Below are positions 36,013 through 44,573 of a stretch of 64,000 bases of DNA, piece by piece. Position 1 is the stretch's first letter, and each line of letters starts with the position of its first letter. A model generated the notes under the pieces. That model saw nothing but the letters and a program-made list of their open reading frames with translations. It made no database searches and was not told where the DNA came from. Source of the stretch: Pseudomonadota bacterium (GTDB lineage: Bacteria; Pseudomonadota; Alphaproteobacteria; Acetobacterales; Acetobacteraceae); the NCBI GenBank assembly GCA_021845595.1, contig JAJZVV010000002.1, positions 62,001 to 126,000 of the forward strand. The letters run 5' to 3'. The translations under genes and the position numbers were made by a program.

Positions 36013-36872
36013 ATGTCGCCCCGCGCCGGGCGCGGATGCGCGCGCTTCTCGATGGCGACGCGTGCATTTTTCCCGCCTCGCTGCACGACCCGCTGAGTGC
36101 GCGTATCGCGCTCGATCTCGGCTTCGAAATGGGCATGCTGGCCGGCTCGGTCGCCGCGCTCGCCGTGCTCGGCGCGCCCGACCTCATCGTGCTCACGCTG
36201 AGCGAGCTCGCCGGCCTGGCGCTGCGCATCGGCCGGGCTGCCGATCTGCCGCTGATGGTCGATGCCGATCACGGCTACGGCAACGCGCTGAGCGTGAAGC
36301 GAACCGTCGAGGAGCTGGAGATCGCCGGGGTCGCCGCGCTGACCATCGAGGACACGCTTCTGCCCGTGCCCTATGGCGGCGTCGGCCGGATGCAGCTCGT
36401 CCCGGTCGAGGAAGGTGTGGGCAAGATGCGCGCGGCGCTTGCCGGGCGGCAGGATCCGGCGCTGGTCGTGGTCGGGCGCACCGGGGCCGTGTCGGTGGCC
36501 GGCGTGGCGGAGGCGATCGCGCGCGGGCGCGCCTATGAAGCGGCCGGGGTGGACGCGCTGTTCCTCACCGGCGTCACACGCCGCGAGGAACTCGCTGCCA
36601 TCGCCGAAGCGGTGAAGCTGCCGCTGATGCTGGGCGGCCTCGCCCCGGCGCTGGAGGACCGCGCATGGCTCGCGGCCCAGGGCGTGCGGGTGGCGCTGCA
36701 GGGCCATCTGCCGAGCCAGGCCGCGCTCCAGGCGGTGGAGACGACCTTGGCGGCGTTGCGCGCCGGAACGCGGCCGGCGGAGATCGCGGCCACACTGTCC
36801 CCGGAACTGCTGCAGCGGGCCAGCCGTGCCGGCGCGTATGAGGCCTGGATGCGGGCGTTTCTCGGCGCGTGA
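36009..36872 (+). CDS. Oxaloacetate decarboxylase-like enzyme (isocitrate lyase/PEP mutase family)
   Basis: 287 residues of the isocitrate lyase/PEP mutase superfamily, (beta/alpha)8 fold. Motifs: MVDADHGYGNALSVKRTVEELE (metal-binding Asp) and GVAALTIEDTLLPVPYG, the pattern of the soluble oxaloacetate decarboxylase group from Pseudomonas. The usual KKCGH catalytic loop of lyases is not present. GTG start at 36009 overlaps the upstream stop by 4 bp. Methylisocitrate lyase is less likely. Confidence 0.85.
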   Translation: MNVAPRRARMRALLDGDACIFPASLHDPLSARIALDLGFEMGMLAGSVAALAVLGAPDLIVLTLSELAGLALRIGRAADLPLMVDADHGYGNALSVKRTVEELEIAGVAALTIEDTLLPVPYGGVGRMQLVPVEEGVGKMRAALAGRQDPALVVVGRTGAVSVAGVAEAIARGRAYEAAGVDALFLTGVTRREELAAIAEAVKLPLMLGGLAPALEDRAWLAAQGVRVALQGHLPSQAALQAVETTLAALRAGTRPAEIAATLSPELLQRASRAGAYEAWMRAFLGA

Positions 36873-36876
36873 GATC

Positions 36877-37215
36877 TCAGCCGCGATCGAGCCCGGCGGC
36901 GATCTCCTCGGCCCGGTCCGCGAGGCGGGCAAGGCGGCGCGATGTCGCGGCGCGGGTCTTGGCGGCGCCAGGGTCGGCGGCGGGGCGCTCGGACTGGAGC
37001 CGGGCGAGTTCGCCCTTCAGGTCGTGCACTTCGTCGGCCATCAGCAGCGCCGCCAGCATCAGCAACCGCACCTCGCCGGTCTGCCCGCCAAGGGCCTTGA
37101 TCCCGGCGATGCGCTCGTCGATCTCGCCGGCCATGGCCTGGAGATGGGTCTCCTGCCCATCCTCGCAGCCGACGGTGTAGGCGTAGCCGTTGATCCGGAT
37201 CGTCACCTGCGCCAT
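36877..37215 (-). CDS. zapA: Cell division protein ZapA
   Basis: 112 residues; cross-links FtsZ filaments at the division ring. N-terminal MAQVTIRINGYAYTVGCEDGQE matches the ZapA fold; YVGCEDG-like strand, then HLQAMAGEIDERI and the coiled-coil dimerisation helix VRLLMLAALLMADEVHDLK. A small coiled-coil gene lies 11 bp upstream on the same strand. Its stop is 4 bp from the convergent lyase-family gene, leaving no room for the 6S RNA that often follows zapA. Confidence 0.93.
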   Translation of the reverse strand: MAQVTIRINGYAYTVGCEDGQETHLQAMAGEIDERIAGIKALGGQTGEVRLLMLAALLMADEVHDLKGELARLQSERPAADPGAAKTRAATSRRLARLADRAEEIAAGLDRG

Positions 37216-37226
37216 GGTCCGCTCCG

Positions 37227-37421
37227 TCAGCTGGTGGCAAGGCCGGCGCGGACGGCGCCGATCAGGGCATCGAGCCGCTCGGCGAGAACCGCCGGCAGCG
37301 GCGGGGCGGCCGTTGCGGCCGCGGCCGGCGTGGGCGCTGATGGCGGCTCCTTGGTGCGGGCGGCGATGCGGTCCAAGGCCGCCTCCAGCCGCGCCGCGGC
37401 CTCCTCTTCGGTTTCGGCCAT
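37227..37421 (-). CDS. Small coiled-coil protein upstream of zapA
   Basis: 64 residues: acidic helix MAETEEEAAARLEAALDRI, a Pro/Ala linker, and a second helix LAERLDALIGAVRAGL. Small proteins of this shape (DUF4164-like) often precede zapA in Alphaproteobacteria. The ATG at 37421 is chosen because the longer frame to 37484 adds unlikely sequence and runs toward a divergent gene. Function unknown, perhaps in division. Confidence 0.7.
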   Translation of the reverse strand: MAETEEEAAARLEAALDRIAARTKEPPSAPTPAAAATAAPPLPAVLAERLDALIGAVRAGLATS

Positions 37422-37486
37422 CGCGCCCTCTGTTCCCGGGTGATTGCGAGCGTCCTTGAAAGCAAGCGGGCAACGGATCGTCAAGC

Positions 37487-37963
37487 ATGAACCAGGTCTG
37501 GCCGCCGCTGCCGCCCGCCGTCATCGTGCATGGTCTGACGCACGCCCTCGCCGCGCTGGCGCCCGGCTGCCCGGTCACGCTGCTCTCCGCGCCCGGCGCG
37601 GCATGCTACGCCGGCGCCGGGTTCTGGCGCGCTCTCGTCGGCGAAGCGCGCCGCGGCTATCCGGCGACCCCCTGCATCGACATCCTCGATTGCGCCGACG
37701 CGCCGGGACGCGCCTTCGAGGCGCTGGCGATCGGCCAGAAGGGTCTAGTACTGCTCGAGGGCACCCCGGGGTTCGCCGCCGTAGCCGGCGCCGCGTCGGC
37801 TTGCGGGGCGCGTCTGCTCGCCGCCGCCCCGCCGGCGCTCGATCTCGCCCGGGCGGGTGCGGCGGCGCGGCATCTGCGGCCATGGCTGGATGGCGTGACA
37901 GACGCAAAGGCTTGGGCTAGTGGTGCGGTCGCGACGGATTTTCCCGTCGGCTCGTCCCGCTAG
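37487..37963 (+). CDS. Hypothetical protein before fba
   Basis: 158 residues, Ala/Gly-rich, with a possible nucleotide-fold pattern (VTLLSAPGAACYAGAGFWRAL; PCIDILDCADAPGRAFEALAIGQKGLVLL). No family recognised with confidence. Ends 92 bp before fba on the same strand and diverges from the zapA unit. Related small genes accompany glycolytic clusters in other Rhodospirillales, to my recollection. Confidence 0.7.
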   Translation: MNQVWPPLPPAVIVHGLTHALAALAPGCPVTLLSAPGAACYAGAGFWRALVGEARRGYPATPCIDILDCADAPGRAFEALAIGQKGLVLLEGTPGFAAVAGAASACGARLLAAAPPALDLARAGAAARHLRPWLDGVTDAKAWASGAVATDFPVGSSR

Positions 37964-38055
37964 CGCCTGATCCGGCTGACCAATCCCGGCGCACGCACCG
38001 GGTTCGATGCCAGGGCGTTCCGGCGAGCACACCACGCCAGGAACGGAGAGCCGGC

Positions 38056-38976
38056 ATGCGCATCACCCAACGCGTGAAGAAAATCCTCGACCGCTACGAG
38101 AGCGACAATCCCGGAACCAAAGCGAACCTCGCGCGCATTCTGATGGAAGGCAAGCTGGGCGGCAGCGGCAAACTCGTTATCCTCCCGGTCGATCAGGGTT
38201 TCGAGCACGGGCCGGCGCGCAGCTTCGCGCCCAATCCGCCCGCCTACGACCCGCACTACCATTTCCAGCTCGCAATCGAGGCCGGCCTCTCGGCCTACGC
38301 CGCCCCGCTCGGCATGATCGAGGCCGGCGCCGACAGCTTTGCCGGGGCCATTCCGACGATCCTGAAAGTGAACAGTTCCAACAGTCTGGCCACGAGCAAG
38401 GACCAGGCCGTGACCGGCTCGGTCGCCGACGCGCTGCGGCTGGGCTGCGCGGCGATCGGCTTCACCATCTACCCGGGCAGCGAATACGCCTTCGAGCAGA
38501 TGGAGGAGCTGCGAGAACTGGCCGAGGAGGCGAAGTCGGTCGGCCTCGCCGTCGTGGTGTGGAGCTATCCGCGCGGTCCGGGGCTGGACAAGGCGGCCGA
38601 GACGGCGCTCGACATCTGCGCCTACGCCGCGCACATGGCCGCGCTGATGGGGGCGCACATCATCAAGGTGAAGCCGCCCACCGAGGTGGTCAGCCTGGAC
38701 GCGGCGAAGAAGGTCTACGAGAAGCAGGGCATCGACCGCTCGACCCTGGCGCGTCGGGTCGAGCATGTCGTCCAGTCCGCCTTCGCCGGGCGGCGGCTCG
38801 TCGTGTTCTCGGGCGGCGAGAGCACGGGCACGGAGGAACTCTACGAGACCGTGCGCGGGCTGCGCGACGGTGGTGCCTCGGGGAGCATCATCGGCCGCAA
38901 CACGTTCCAGCGGCCGAAGGAGGAGGCGCTGGCGATGCTGGCGAAGATCATCGATATCTACCAGGGCCGCGCTTGA
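38056..38976 (+). CDS. fba: Class I fructose-bisphosphate aldolase (archaeal/DhnA type)
   Basis: 306-residue Schiff-base aldolase of glycolysis/gluconeogenesis. Seen: [54 protein letters not shown], and [10 protein letters not shown] with the Schiff-base Lys. The ATG at 38056 follows GGAGAG. Its stop shares one base with the thiE start (TGATG), so the two genes are translationally coupled. Unlike the class II enzymes of many proteobacteria, it needs no metal. Confidence 0.93.
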   Translation: MRITQRVKKILDRYESDNPGTKANLARILMEGKLGGSGKLVILPVDQGFEHGPARSFAPNPPAYDPHYHFQLAIEAGLSAYAAPLGMIEAGADSFAGAIPTILKVNSSNSLATSKDQAVTGSVADALRLGCAAIGFTIYPGSEYAFEQMEELRELAEEAKSVGLAVVVWSYPRGPGLDKAAETALDICAYAAHMAALMGAHIIKVKPPTEVVSLDAAKKVYEKQGIDRSTLARRVEHVVQSAFAGRRLVVFSGGESTGTEELYETVRGLRDGGASGSIIGRNTFQRPKEEALAMLAKIIDIYQGRA

Positions 38977-39620
38977 TGGGCCGAGCGGCGGGGTGCGGGC
39001 TGTATCTCGTTACCCCGCCCGTGCTCGAGTCGGCGCCGTTCGCGGACAAGCTGGCCGAGGCGTTGGACGCCGGGGACGTCGCGGCGGTGCAGCTGCGGCT
39101 GAAGGACGCCGATGACGCAGCGATCTGCCGCGCCGTCGACACGCTGCGGCCGGTGGCGCAGGCGCGCGCCGTCGCCTTTCTGCTGAATGACCGGCCGGAT
39201 CTCGCGGTTCAGACCGGTTGCGACGGTGCCCATGTCGGCCAGGGCGACATGGCGGCCCGGGCGGCGCGCACCCTGCTCGGTCCCGAGCGGACCCTTGGCG
39301 TGACCTGCCATGACAGCCGGCACCTGGCGATGCAGGCTGGCGAGGACGGCGCCGACTATGTCGCGTTCGGCGCCTTCTTCCCGACCGGGTCGAAAGACGT
39401 GACGCACCATGCCGAGATCGAGATCGTCGCGTGGTGGTCCGACCTGATGGAGATCCCCTCGGTCGCCATCGGGGGCATCACCGCGGCGAACTGCGCTCCA
39501 CTGGTCCAGGCCGGGGCCGATTTTCTCGCCGTCATCGGCGCCGTCTGGGCGCATCCGGACGGGCCGGCGGCCGGGGTCCGGGCGATGAACGCCGCGATCG
39601 CCGCGGCCGGCCGCGCCTGA
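38976..39620 (+). CDS. thiE: Thiamine-phosphate synthase
   Basis: 214 residues; joins HMP-diphosphate and thiazole phosphate. Motifs: [42 protein letters not shown] (substrate and Mg sites), [30 protein letters not shown] and SVAIGGI. It is 1 bp overlapped with fba. No TPP riboswitch is visible, and no other thi gene is nearby; a sulfur- or thiamine-linked rationale for fba coupling is unknown. Confidence 0.92.
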   Translation: MGRAAGCGLYLVTPPVLESAPFADKLAEALDAGDVAAVQLRLKDADDAAICRAVDTLRPVAQARAVAFLLNDRPDLAVQTGCDGAHVGQGDMAARAARTLLGPERTLGVTCHDSRHLAMQAGEDGADYVAFGAFFPTGSKDVTHHAEIEIVAWWSDLMEIPSVAIGGITAANCAPLVQAGADFLAVIGAVWAHPDGPAAGVRAMNAAIAAAGRA

Positions 39621-39623
39621 CCG

Positions 39624-40115
39624 TTACAGCCGCGCCGCGGCACGCTCGGCCAGGGCGCCGAGTGTGGCGGGCGGGATGAGATCCATAATGCTCGCTGCCT
39701 CGGTCTCGAGGATCGCGGCCCGGTCGCCCGCCGGTGCGGTGCAGAAGGCGCGTCCGCTGGCCGAGGACATGGTCTGCTGCGTCGTGACGCGCACGCAGGT
39801 CGCCGTTCCGGCGCGGGTGAGTTCGACCTTCGCGCCCTTGCCGCGAAGCCGGTCCAACGCGGGCTGGCCGGTTGCGGCCTCCGCGTCGGCCCTGCTGGCG
39901 GCGCGCAGCGTCAGGCTGGCCTCGCCGGCCCGGCCGGCGCAGACCGGGACGCCGCCTTCCTCGTGAGCGCGATCGAACCCCTGGGCCTTGCGCCCGGTTG
40001 CCGCCGCAATCTCGTCACGGCTGAGCAGTGCGCAGGCATCCGGCCCGGCGGCGCGCCCGGCCGCGGGGGCGCACAGGAGCATCAGGGTCAGCGCGGCCAG
40101 GATTTTGCGGCTCAT
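39624..40115 (-). CDS. Secreted hypothetical protein
   Basis: 163 residues with a Sec signal peptide (KILAALTLMLLCAPAAGRAAG, cleaved near 22). The mature part starts DACALLSRDEIAAATG, an arrangement seen in small DUF3558-like exported proteins, and contains three more Cys likely in disulfides. Convergent with thiE (3-bp gap) and 14 bp downstream of a lipoprotein gene on the same strand. Confidence 0.7.
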   Translation of the reverse strand: MSRKILAALTLMLLCAPAAGRAAGPDACALLSRDEIAAATGRKAQGFDRAHEEGGVPVCAGRAGEASLTLRAASRADAEAATGQPALDRLRGKGAKVELTRAGTATCVRVTTQQTMSSASGRAFCTAPAGDRAAILETEAASIMDLIPPATLGALAERAAARL

Positions 40116-40129
40116 TGGGCCTCCGGCGT

Positions 40130-40489
40130 TCAGCAGGGACCGTGCAGGCTCGCCGACTGCACCTTGCCCTGGAAAATCTCGAACATCGTCTGGCAGACCA
40201 TCGGCGCGCCGCCGAGGCTCGGATCGAAGAACGGCGAGGGCTGGTTGTAGGCGACGAATTTCCGCCCACCGGCCTCGTAGGTCTGCTGCGGCAGGCCGAA
40301 CTGGCGGATCACGTCGGCTTCGGTCTGCCCGACCATGGCGACCAGCGCTGCCTGGCGGCGGGCTTGCGCCTCCTGGAAGGCGCGCGACGTGTCGCAACCC
40401 GCCAGACTGGCGCCGGCCAAGCCGAGCGCGGCCAAGCGGGCGAGCAGGATGCGCCCCGATCCGCCCCGGCCGATGCGTCGCGCCGCCAT
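40130..40489 (-). CDS. Lipoprotein, SmpA-like fold, paralogue 2 of a tandem pair
   Basis: 119 residues. Signal with lipobox LAGC near residue 33. The mature domain has TEADVIRQFGLPQQTYEAGGRKFVAYNQ and ends CQTMFEIFQGKVQSASLHGPC. It is clearly related to the upstream gene (FGLPQQTY vs FGVPTRTY; CQTMFEI vs CTTTFEI). ATG at 40489 follows AGGAGG, spacing 6. Confidence 0.75.
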   Translation of the reverse strand: MAARRIGRGGSGRILLARLAALGLAGASLAGCDTSRAFQEAQARRQAALVAMVGQTEADVIRQFGLPQQTYEAGGRKFVAYNQPSPFFDPSLGGAPMVCQTMFEIFQGKVQSASLHGPC

Positions 40490-40505
40490 GTCGGACCTCC
40501 TGTCC

Positions 40506-40856
40506 TCAGCACCCATTCCCGGCCAGTGTGAAGGACTGGACGGTGCCGTTCGCGATCTCGAACGTCGTCGTGCAGGAATAATTGTAGACCGCCGGCGGCG
40601 TCATGATCGGCATGATCGGGTCCCAGTAGCCAGGGTCGACCACCTGATAGGTCTCGACGTAGGCGAGAAAATGGTGGCCGTCCGTGTCGTAGGTGCGGGT
40701 CGGCACGCCGAATTCCCGCACCAGATCGATCTCGCGCTCGCCCACCTTGGTGGCGAGGGTCGCGCGCCGCTGCGCCAGCGTGTCGACGCAGGCGGTGAGC
40801 GCAGCCGTGGCGAGCAACGCCGCTGCCAGCCTCGCCATGCCTTGCCCCGCCAGCAT
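40506..40856 (-). CDS. Lipoprotein, SmpA-like fold, paralogue 1 of a tandem pair
   Basis: 116 residues. Hydrophobic signal MARLAAALLATAALTAC with lipobox LTAC, then REIDLVREFGVPTRTYDTDGHHFLAYVETY and C-terminal CTTTFEIANGTVQSFTLAGNGC. The start is the ATG at 40856; one six codons later (40838) would also serve. Envelope lipoproteins with the DV..FG.P....G.....Y pattern resemble the SmpA/OmlA (BamE-like) fold, but function is unproven. Confidence 0.72.
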   Translation of the reverse strand: MLAGQGMARLAAALLATAALTACVDTLAQRRATLATKVGEREIDLVREFGVPTRTYDTDGHHFLAYVETYQVVDPGYWDPIMPIMTPPAVYNYSCTTTFEIANGTVQSFTLAGNGC

Positions 40857-41285
40857 TCCTACCGTCGCCTTTCCTTGTCGGATTCGCTGATTAGAGGCCG
40901 AAGCCGCCACCGGCGTCCAGGGTCTCGCCGATGAAATCGCGAGGCCAATGCTGCCCGCGAGCCCGGCCCGCGCGCGGTTCGGCGGCGATGCAGGGCAGCG
41001 CTGACTACTGGGGCATTGCTGCCGCCACCAGCCGGCGCTAATGACGCGCGCGCCCGGCCAGACTGCAACTTTTCGGCGCATCGACCGGCGCTGTGAAACA
41101 CAGATGACGTGCATTGCCTGACCGAAATGCTACCGAAACACGCCATCGATCCCCCGATTCCCGCCACAATGCGGCCGTGACGTCGCCACATACGCTTTCT
41201 TTGCTAGATAACGCCCATTTCGTAAGCCACGCGTAAGTTCTATGGCATAGACTGGCATCGAGGCGCATGTTCGCCGGCCGCATGG
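40857..41285. other. 429-bp intergenic region
   Basis: Divergent region between the lipoprotein pair (leftward) and the ClC gene (rightward). An AT-richer stretch near 41190-41260 contains two near-identical bits (CGTAAGCCA, CGTAAGTTC) and is the likely promoter region of the ClC-cyanase unit. No RNA gene or structured element recognised. Confidence 0.5.
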
Positions 41286-43196
41286 ATGGATGACAGAGAC
41301 GCTTCGTTCGCCGCCGCGCCAGATTCCCCTATGGACGACGTTGGCATGATGGGGTTTCCAGGCAAGAGCGGTCTCGCTCAGGGTGTTGCCGAAGCGGTGC
41401 GCCAGGCGGTCGTGCGCGCGCCCACCGCCAGCCGCCACCGGCGGGCGTTTGGCGAGGCGCTGCTGCACGCGCCGCAGACGCTGCGCGCCCTGGTTCGCGC
41501 CGACGAAATCTGGCTCGTCGCACTGGCCGCCTGTGTCGGGCTCGGCGCCGGCTTCGTCGTGGTGGCGATGAACCTGGCCAGCCAGGCGATGCACGAATTC
41601 CTGTATGGACTGCCCCCGGGCGGAAGGCTGAGCACGGCGCTGTCACTGGCGCCCCTGCGCACGGTCGTGGTGCCGGCCCTGGGTGGGCTCGGGTTCGGCC
41701 TGGTCGGGCTCGCCATCGCCCGCTGGTGGCCGCGCCGGGCGGTCGACCCGATCGAGGCGAACGCGCTGTTCGGCGGCCGGATGTCGCTTAACGACAGCCT
41801 CATCGTGGTGCTGCAGACCGTGCTCTCGACCGGGGTCGGCGCCTCGGTCGGGCTGGAGGCCGGCTATACCCAGGCCGGCGCCGCGCTGGGTTCGCGGCTC
41901 GGGCGCAGCTTCCGGGTGCGGCGCAATGATCTGCGCGTGCTCGTCGGCTGTGGCGCTGCCGCTGCCATCGGCGCCGCGTTCGACGCCCCGCTCACCGGCG
42001 CGTTCTATGCCTTCGAACTGGTCATCGGCACATACTCGATCGCGACGCTCGCCCCCGTGGTCGTCGCCGCGATCTGCGCCATCGGGGTCAGCCGGGCCTT
42101 CCTCGGTGACATCGGCAGTTTCCAGGTCAGCGTCCCGAGCGAGATCGCCGCGCTGGACTATCTGCCGGTGCTGGCTCTTGGCGTGCTCTGCGCGTTGTTC
42201 GGCGTGCTCGTCATGCGCGGCGTCGCCCTGACGGAGGAGGCGTTCCGGCGCACCGGGCTGCCAACCTGGCTGCGCCCGATGCTCGGTGGCGCGATGGTCG
42301 GGCTTCTGGCGCTGGTCGCCCCGCAGGTGTTTTCCTCGGGTCATGCGGCCCTGCACGCCGGGCTTGATGCGCCCTATTCGCTGCCGCTGTTGACGACGCT
42401 GCTCGTGCTCAAGGCCATGGCCTCGGTGATCTCGATCGGCGCCGGCTTTCGCGGCGGCCTGTTCTTCGCCTCGCTTTTCCTTGGCGCCATGCTTGGCAAG
42501 CTGTTCGCCGGCGGGCTGGCGGCGGTGATGGTGGCGGGAGCATTGCCGGCCGTGGTGTGCGCCCTGGTCGGGATGAGCGCGATGGCGACCGCCATCGTCG
42601 GCGGGCCGCTCACCATGTCGCTGCTGGCGCTGGAAAGCACCGGCAGTCTGCCGCTGACCATCGCCGTGCTCGCCGCCTCGGTGGTCTCGGCGCTGACCGT
42701 GCGGCGGACCTTCGGCTACTCGTTCGCCACCTGGCGCTTCCATCTGCGCGGCGAGGCGATCCGCAGCGCCGTCGATATCGGCTGGATGCGCAACCTCACC
42801 GTCGGGCGGATGATGCGCCGGGACATCCGCACCGTGCGCGCGGACACGCCGATCGCCGCCTTCCGGCGCGATTTCCCGCTCGGCGCCACGCAGCGCGTCA
42901 TCGTGCTCGATCAGGCCGACCGCTATGCCGGCATCGCGCTGGTGCCCGAAATCCACGCCGCCGACGCCGCGACCGGGCGGATCGCCGACCTCTTGCACTA
43001 TCGCGATGCGGTTCTGCTGCCGCATATGACGGTGAAGGAGGCCGCCACCGCGTTCGAAACGGCGGAAAGCGACGCACTTGCCGTGGTCGAAAGCCGCGAG
43101 AGCGGGCGGGTCATCGGGCTGCTGACCGAGCAATATGCGCTGCGCCGCTACAGTGAGGAGCTGGACCGCCGCCGCCGGGAGCTGTCCGGGGAATAA
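41286..43196 (+). CDS. ClC-family anion channel/transporter with CBS domains
   Basis: 636 residues: N-terminal cytosolic segment, ClC membrane domain (about 70-475, ~10-12 helices), C-terminal CBS pair (about 510-625). The gate Glu is present (Glu191 in SVGLEAGYTQ). The GSGIP filter motif is replaced by ALFGGR and GxFxP by GGLFFAS. In FDAPLTGAFYAFELVIG the inner proton-path Glu (E203 of E. coli ClC) appears as Leu, which favours channel-like over coupled-exchange behaviour; this is inference. Cyanase follows 57 bp downstream on the same strand. Confidence 0.9.
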   Translation: MDDRDASFAAAPDSPMDDVGMMGFPGKSGLAQGVAEAVRQAVVRAPTASRHRRAFGEALLHAPQTLRALVRADEIWLVALAACVGLGAGFVVVAMNLASQAMHEFLYGLPPGGRLSTALSLAPLRTVVVPALGGLGFGLVGLAIARWWPRRAVDPIEANALFGGRMSLNDSLIVVLQTVLSTGVGASVGLEAGYTQAGAALGSRLGRSFRVRRNDLRVLVGCGAAAAIGAAFDAPLTGAFYAFELVIGTYSIATLAPVVVAAICAIGVSRAFLGDIGSFQVSVPSEIAALDYLPVLALGVLCALFGVLVMRGVALTEEAFRRTGLPTWLRPMLGGAMVGLLALVAPQVFSSGHAALHAGLDAPYSLPLLTTLLVLKAMASVISIGAGFRGGLFFASLFLGAMLGKLFAGGLAAVMVAGALPAVVCALVGMSAMATAIVGGPLTMSLLALESTGSLPLTIAVLAASVVSALTVRRTFGYSFATWRFHLRGEAIRSAVDIGWMRNLTVGRMMRRDIRTVRADTPIAAFRRDFPLGATQRVIVLDQADRYAGIALVPEIHAADAATGRIADLLHYRDAVLLPHMTVKEAATAFETAESDALAVVESRESGRVIGLLTEQYALRRYSEELDRRRRELSGE

Positions 43197-43253
43197 TCGG
43201 GATTGTGCCACTATCTCAGGGGGAATGGCCGGGAAGGCCGGGGGGACGACGGA

Positions 43254-43703
43254 ATGAACGATGCGAAGACGGCGCTCGGGCGCAAGATTCTCGGTCTCAA
43301 GCGCGCACGCGGCCAGAGCTGGGCGGAGATCGCGGCGCAGCTCGGCCACAGCCCGGTTTGGAGTTGCGCCGCCTGCCTGGGGCAGATGTCGATGACCGCC
43401 GAGACCGCCGCCAAGGCCGGCGCACTGTTCGACCTCGATGCCGAGGAGATCGCGCTGCTGCAGGAAATCCCCTATCGCGGCTCGCTCCCCGGCGCGGTGC
43501 CGACCGACCCGCTGATCTACCGCTTCTACGAACTCGTCATGGTCTATGGCACCAGCTGGAAGGCGCTGATCGAGGAGGAGTTCGGCGACGGCATCATGAG
43601 CGCGATCGATTTCGACATGAGCCTGGAACGCCAGCCGGACCAGAAGGGCGACCGGGTCAAGCTCACCCTCTCCGGCAAGTTCCTGCCCTACAAGCGCTAC
43701 TAG
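43254..43703 (+). CDS. cynS: Cyanate hydratase (cyanase)
   Basis: Decomposes cyanate with bicarbonate to ammonia and CO2. 149 residues with the catalytic trio Arg90, Glu93 (PTDPLIYRFYELV) and Ser116 (GDGIMSAIDF), at a constant offset of 6 from E. coli Arg96/Glu99/Ser122. Family-typical end GKFLPYKRY. The TAG stop lies inside the CTAG that opens a palindromic element. No carbonic anhydrase or cyanate transporter gene nearby, apart from the ClC gene just upstream. Confidence 0.95.
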   Translation: MNDAKTALGRKILGLKRARGQSWAEIAAQLGHSPVWSCAACLGQMSMTAETAAKAGALFDLDAEEIALLQEIPYRGSLPGAVPTDPLIYRFYELVMVYGTSWKALIEEEFGDGIMSAIDFDMSLERQPDQKGDRVKLTLSGKFLPYKRY

Positions 43704-43829
43704 AGCAACGTCCGACCAGACTGAACCGCTTCGCGGTCGGTCTGGTCGGGCAAAGTTGCTCTAGCCATTATGGTTTCTAGAGCACGACCGTCCGACCAGA
43801 TGATTCCATCAGGTCGGACCGTGCTCTAG
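43700..43829 (-). repeat. 130-bp bipartite palindromic element, family 1, copy B
   Basis: Hairpins 43700-43764 (65 bp) and 43777-43829 (53 bp) with a 12-nt spacer. Read on the minus strand it is identical to copy C (56530-56659) at all 130 positions. Each hairpin begins and ends with CTAG. The left end overlaps the last four bases of cynS. It may serve as terminator for cynS. Confidence 0.95.
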
Positions 43830-43936
43830 CGTCCCGCCCCTGAAATGCGCTTGCGTTCCAGGGATAAGCAGGCCACTGAAAACAAACGGCTAGTGTCCCG
43901 AAAATTCGCTTGCGAATTTCTGAAACGGGACACTAG
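43830..43936 (+). repeat. Dispersed palindromic repeat, family 2, copy 2
   Basis: Abuts copy B. Two hairpins (CCTGAAATGCGC-TTGCG-TTCCAGG and GTGTCCCG...AAATTCGC-TTGCGAATTT...CGGGACAC) joined by a link with CAGGCCACTGAAAACAAACG. It ends in CTAG. Its reverse complement aligns end to end with 16557-16661. It lies between convergent cynS and mscL. Confidence 0.85.
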
Positions 43937-43997
43937 GCCACCATACCAACCCGCCGACCGGGCTGGCGGGAGGACGTTGCTCGCCCGGGAGGCGCCG

Positions 43998-44450
43998 CTA
44001 CTTCGCGGCGGCGCGCAGCAGGTCCCGGATCTCGGCGAGCAACGCCTCGCTCGGCGTCGGCCCCGGCGGGGGCGGCGGCGCGGCCTCGGCTTTTCGCTGC
44101 ATCCGGCTCAGCCCTTTCACCACCCAGAAGATGGCGAAACTGACGATCAGGAACTGGATCACGGCGTTGACGAACACGCCGATGTTCAGCGTGACCGCGC
44201 CGGCCGCTTGAGCAGCGGCCAGCGTCGGCGCGCTCGGGCCCTTCAGCGTGATGAAGATGTTCGAGAAATCGATGCCGCCGACGAGCAGGCCGATGAGCGG
44301 ATTGAAAATGTCCTTGACGAGGCTGCCGACGATCGCGGTGAACGCCGCGCCGACGATGATACCGACGGCCAGGTCGACGACGCTGCCGCGCATGATGAAG
44401 GCGCGGAACTCGTCGACCCAGCCCGGACGCTTCGGAATAAAGCCACTCAT
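43998..44450 (-). CDS. mscL: Large-conductance mechanosensitive channel MscL
   Basis: 150 residues, inner-membrane pentameric emergency valve against osmotic shock. FRAFIMRGSVVDLAVGIIVGAAFTAIVGSLVKDI is the pore helix with its Gly/Ala spacing, then NPLIGLL, and helix 2 GVFVNAVIQFLIVSFAIFWVVK, then a basic and Pro-rich bundle helix. N-terminus begins GFIPKRPGWVDEF. Convergent with cynS across the repeat cluster. Confidence 0.96.
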   Translation of the reverse strand: MSGFIPKRPGWVDEFRAFIMRGSVVDLAVGIIVGAAFTAIVGSLVKDIFNPLIGLLVGGIDFSNIFITLKGPSAPTLAAAQAAGAVTLNIGVFVNAVIQFLIVSFAIFWVVKGLSRMQRKAEAAPPPPPGPTPSEALLAEIRDLLRAAAK

Positions 44451-44573
44451 CGGACCCTCCCCCTCGCTGCGTGTGCCTGCGCTCTGGCGGCGCCGGACCT
44501 GTTGCGCAACGAGTGTTCCAGCGGCGGGCGGCCCGGGTCAACCGACTCTTGTATGCAGGACCCTCGCAGCGGC

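Noticed and set aside
36600-36880. 6S RNA downstream of zapA
   Set aside because: zapA ends 4 bp before a convergent coding sequence, so there is no room for an RNA gene of about 180 nt.
38976-39100. TPP riboswitch for thiE
   Set aside because: thiE starts inside the fba stop codon, so no leader exists.
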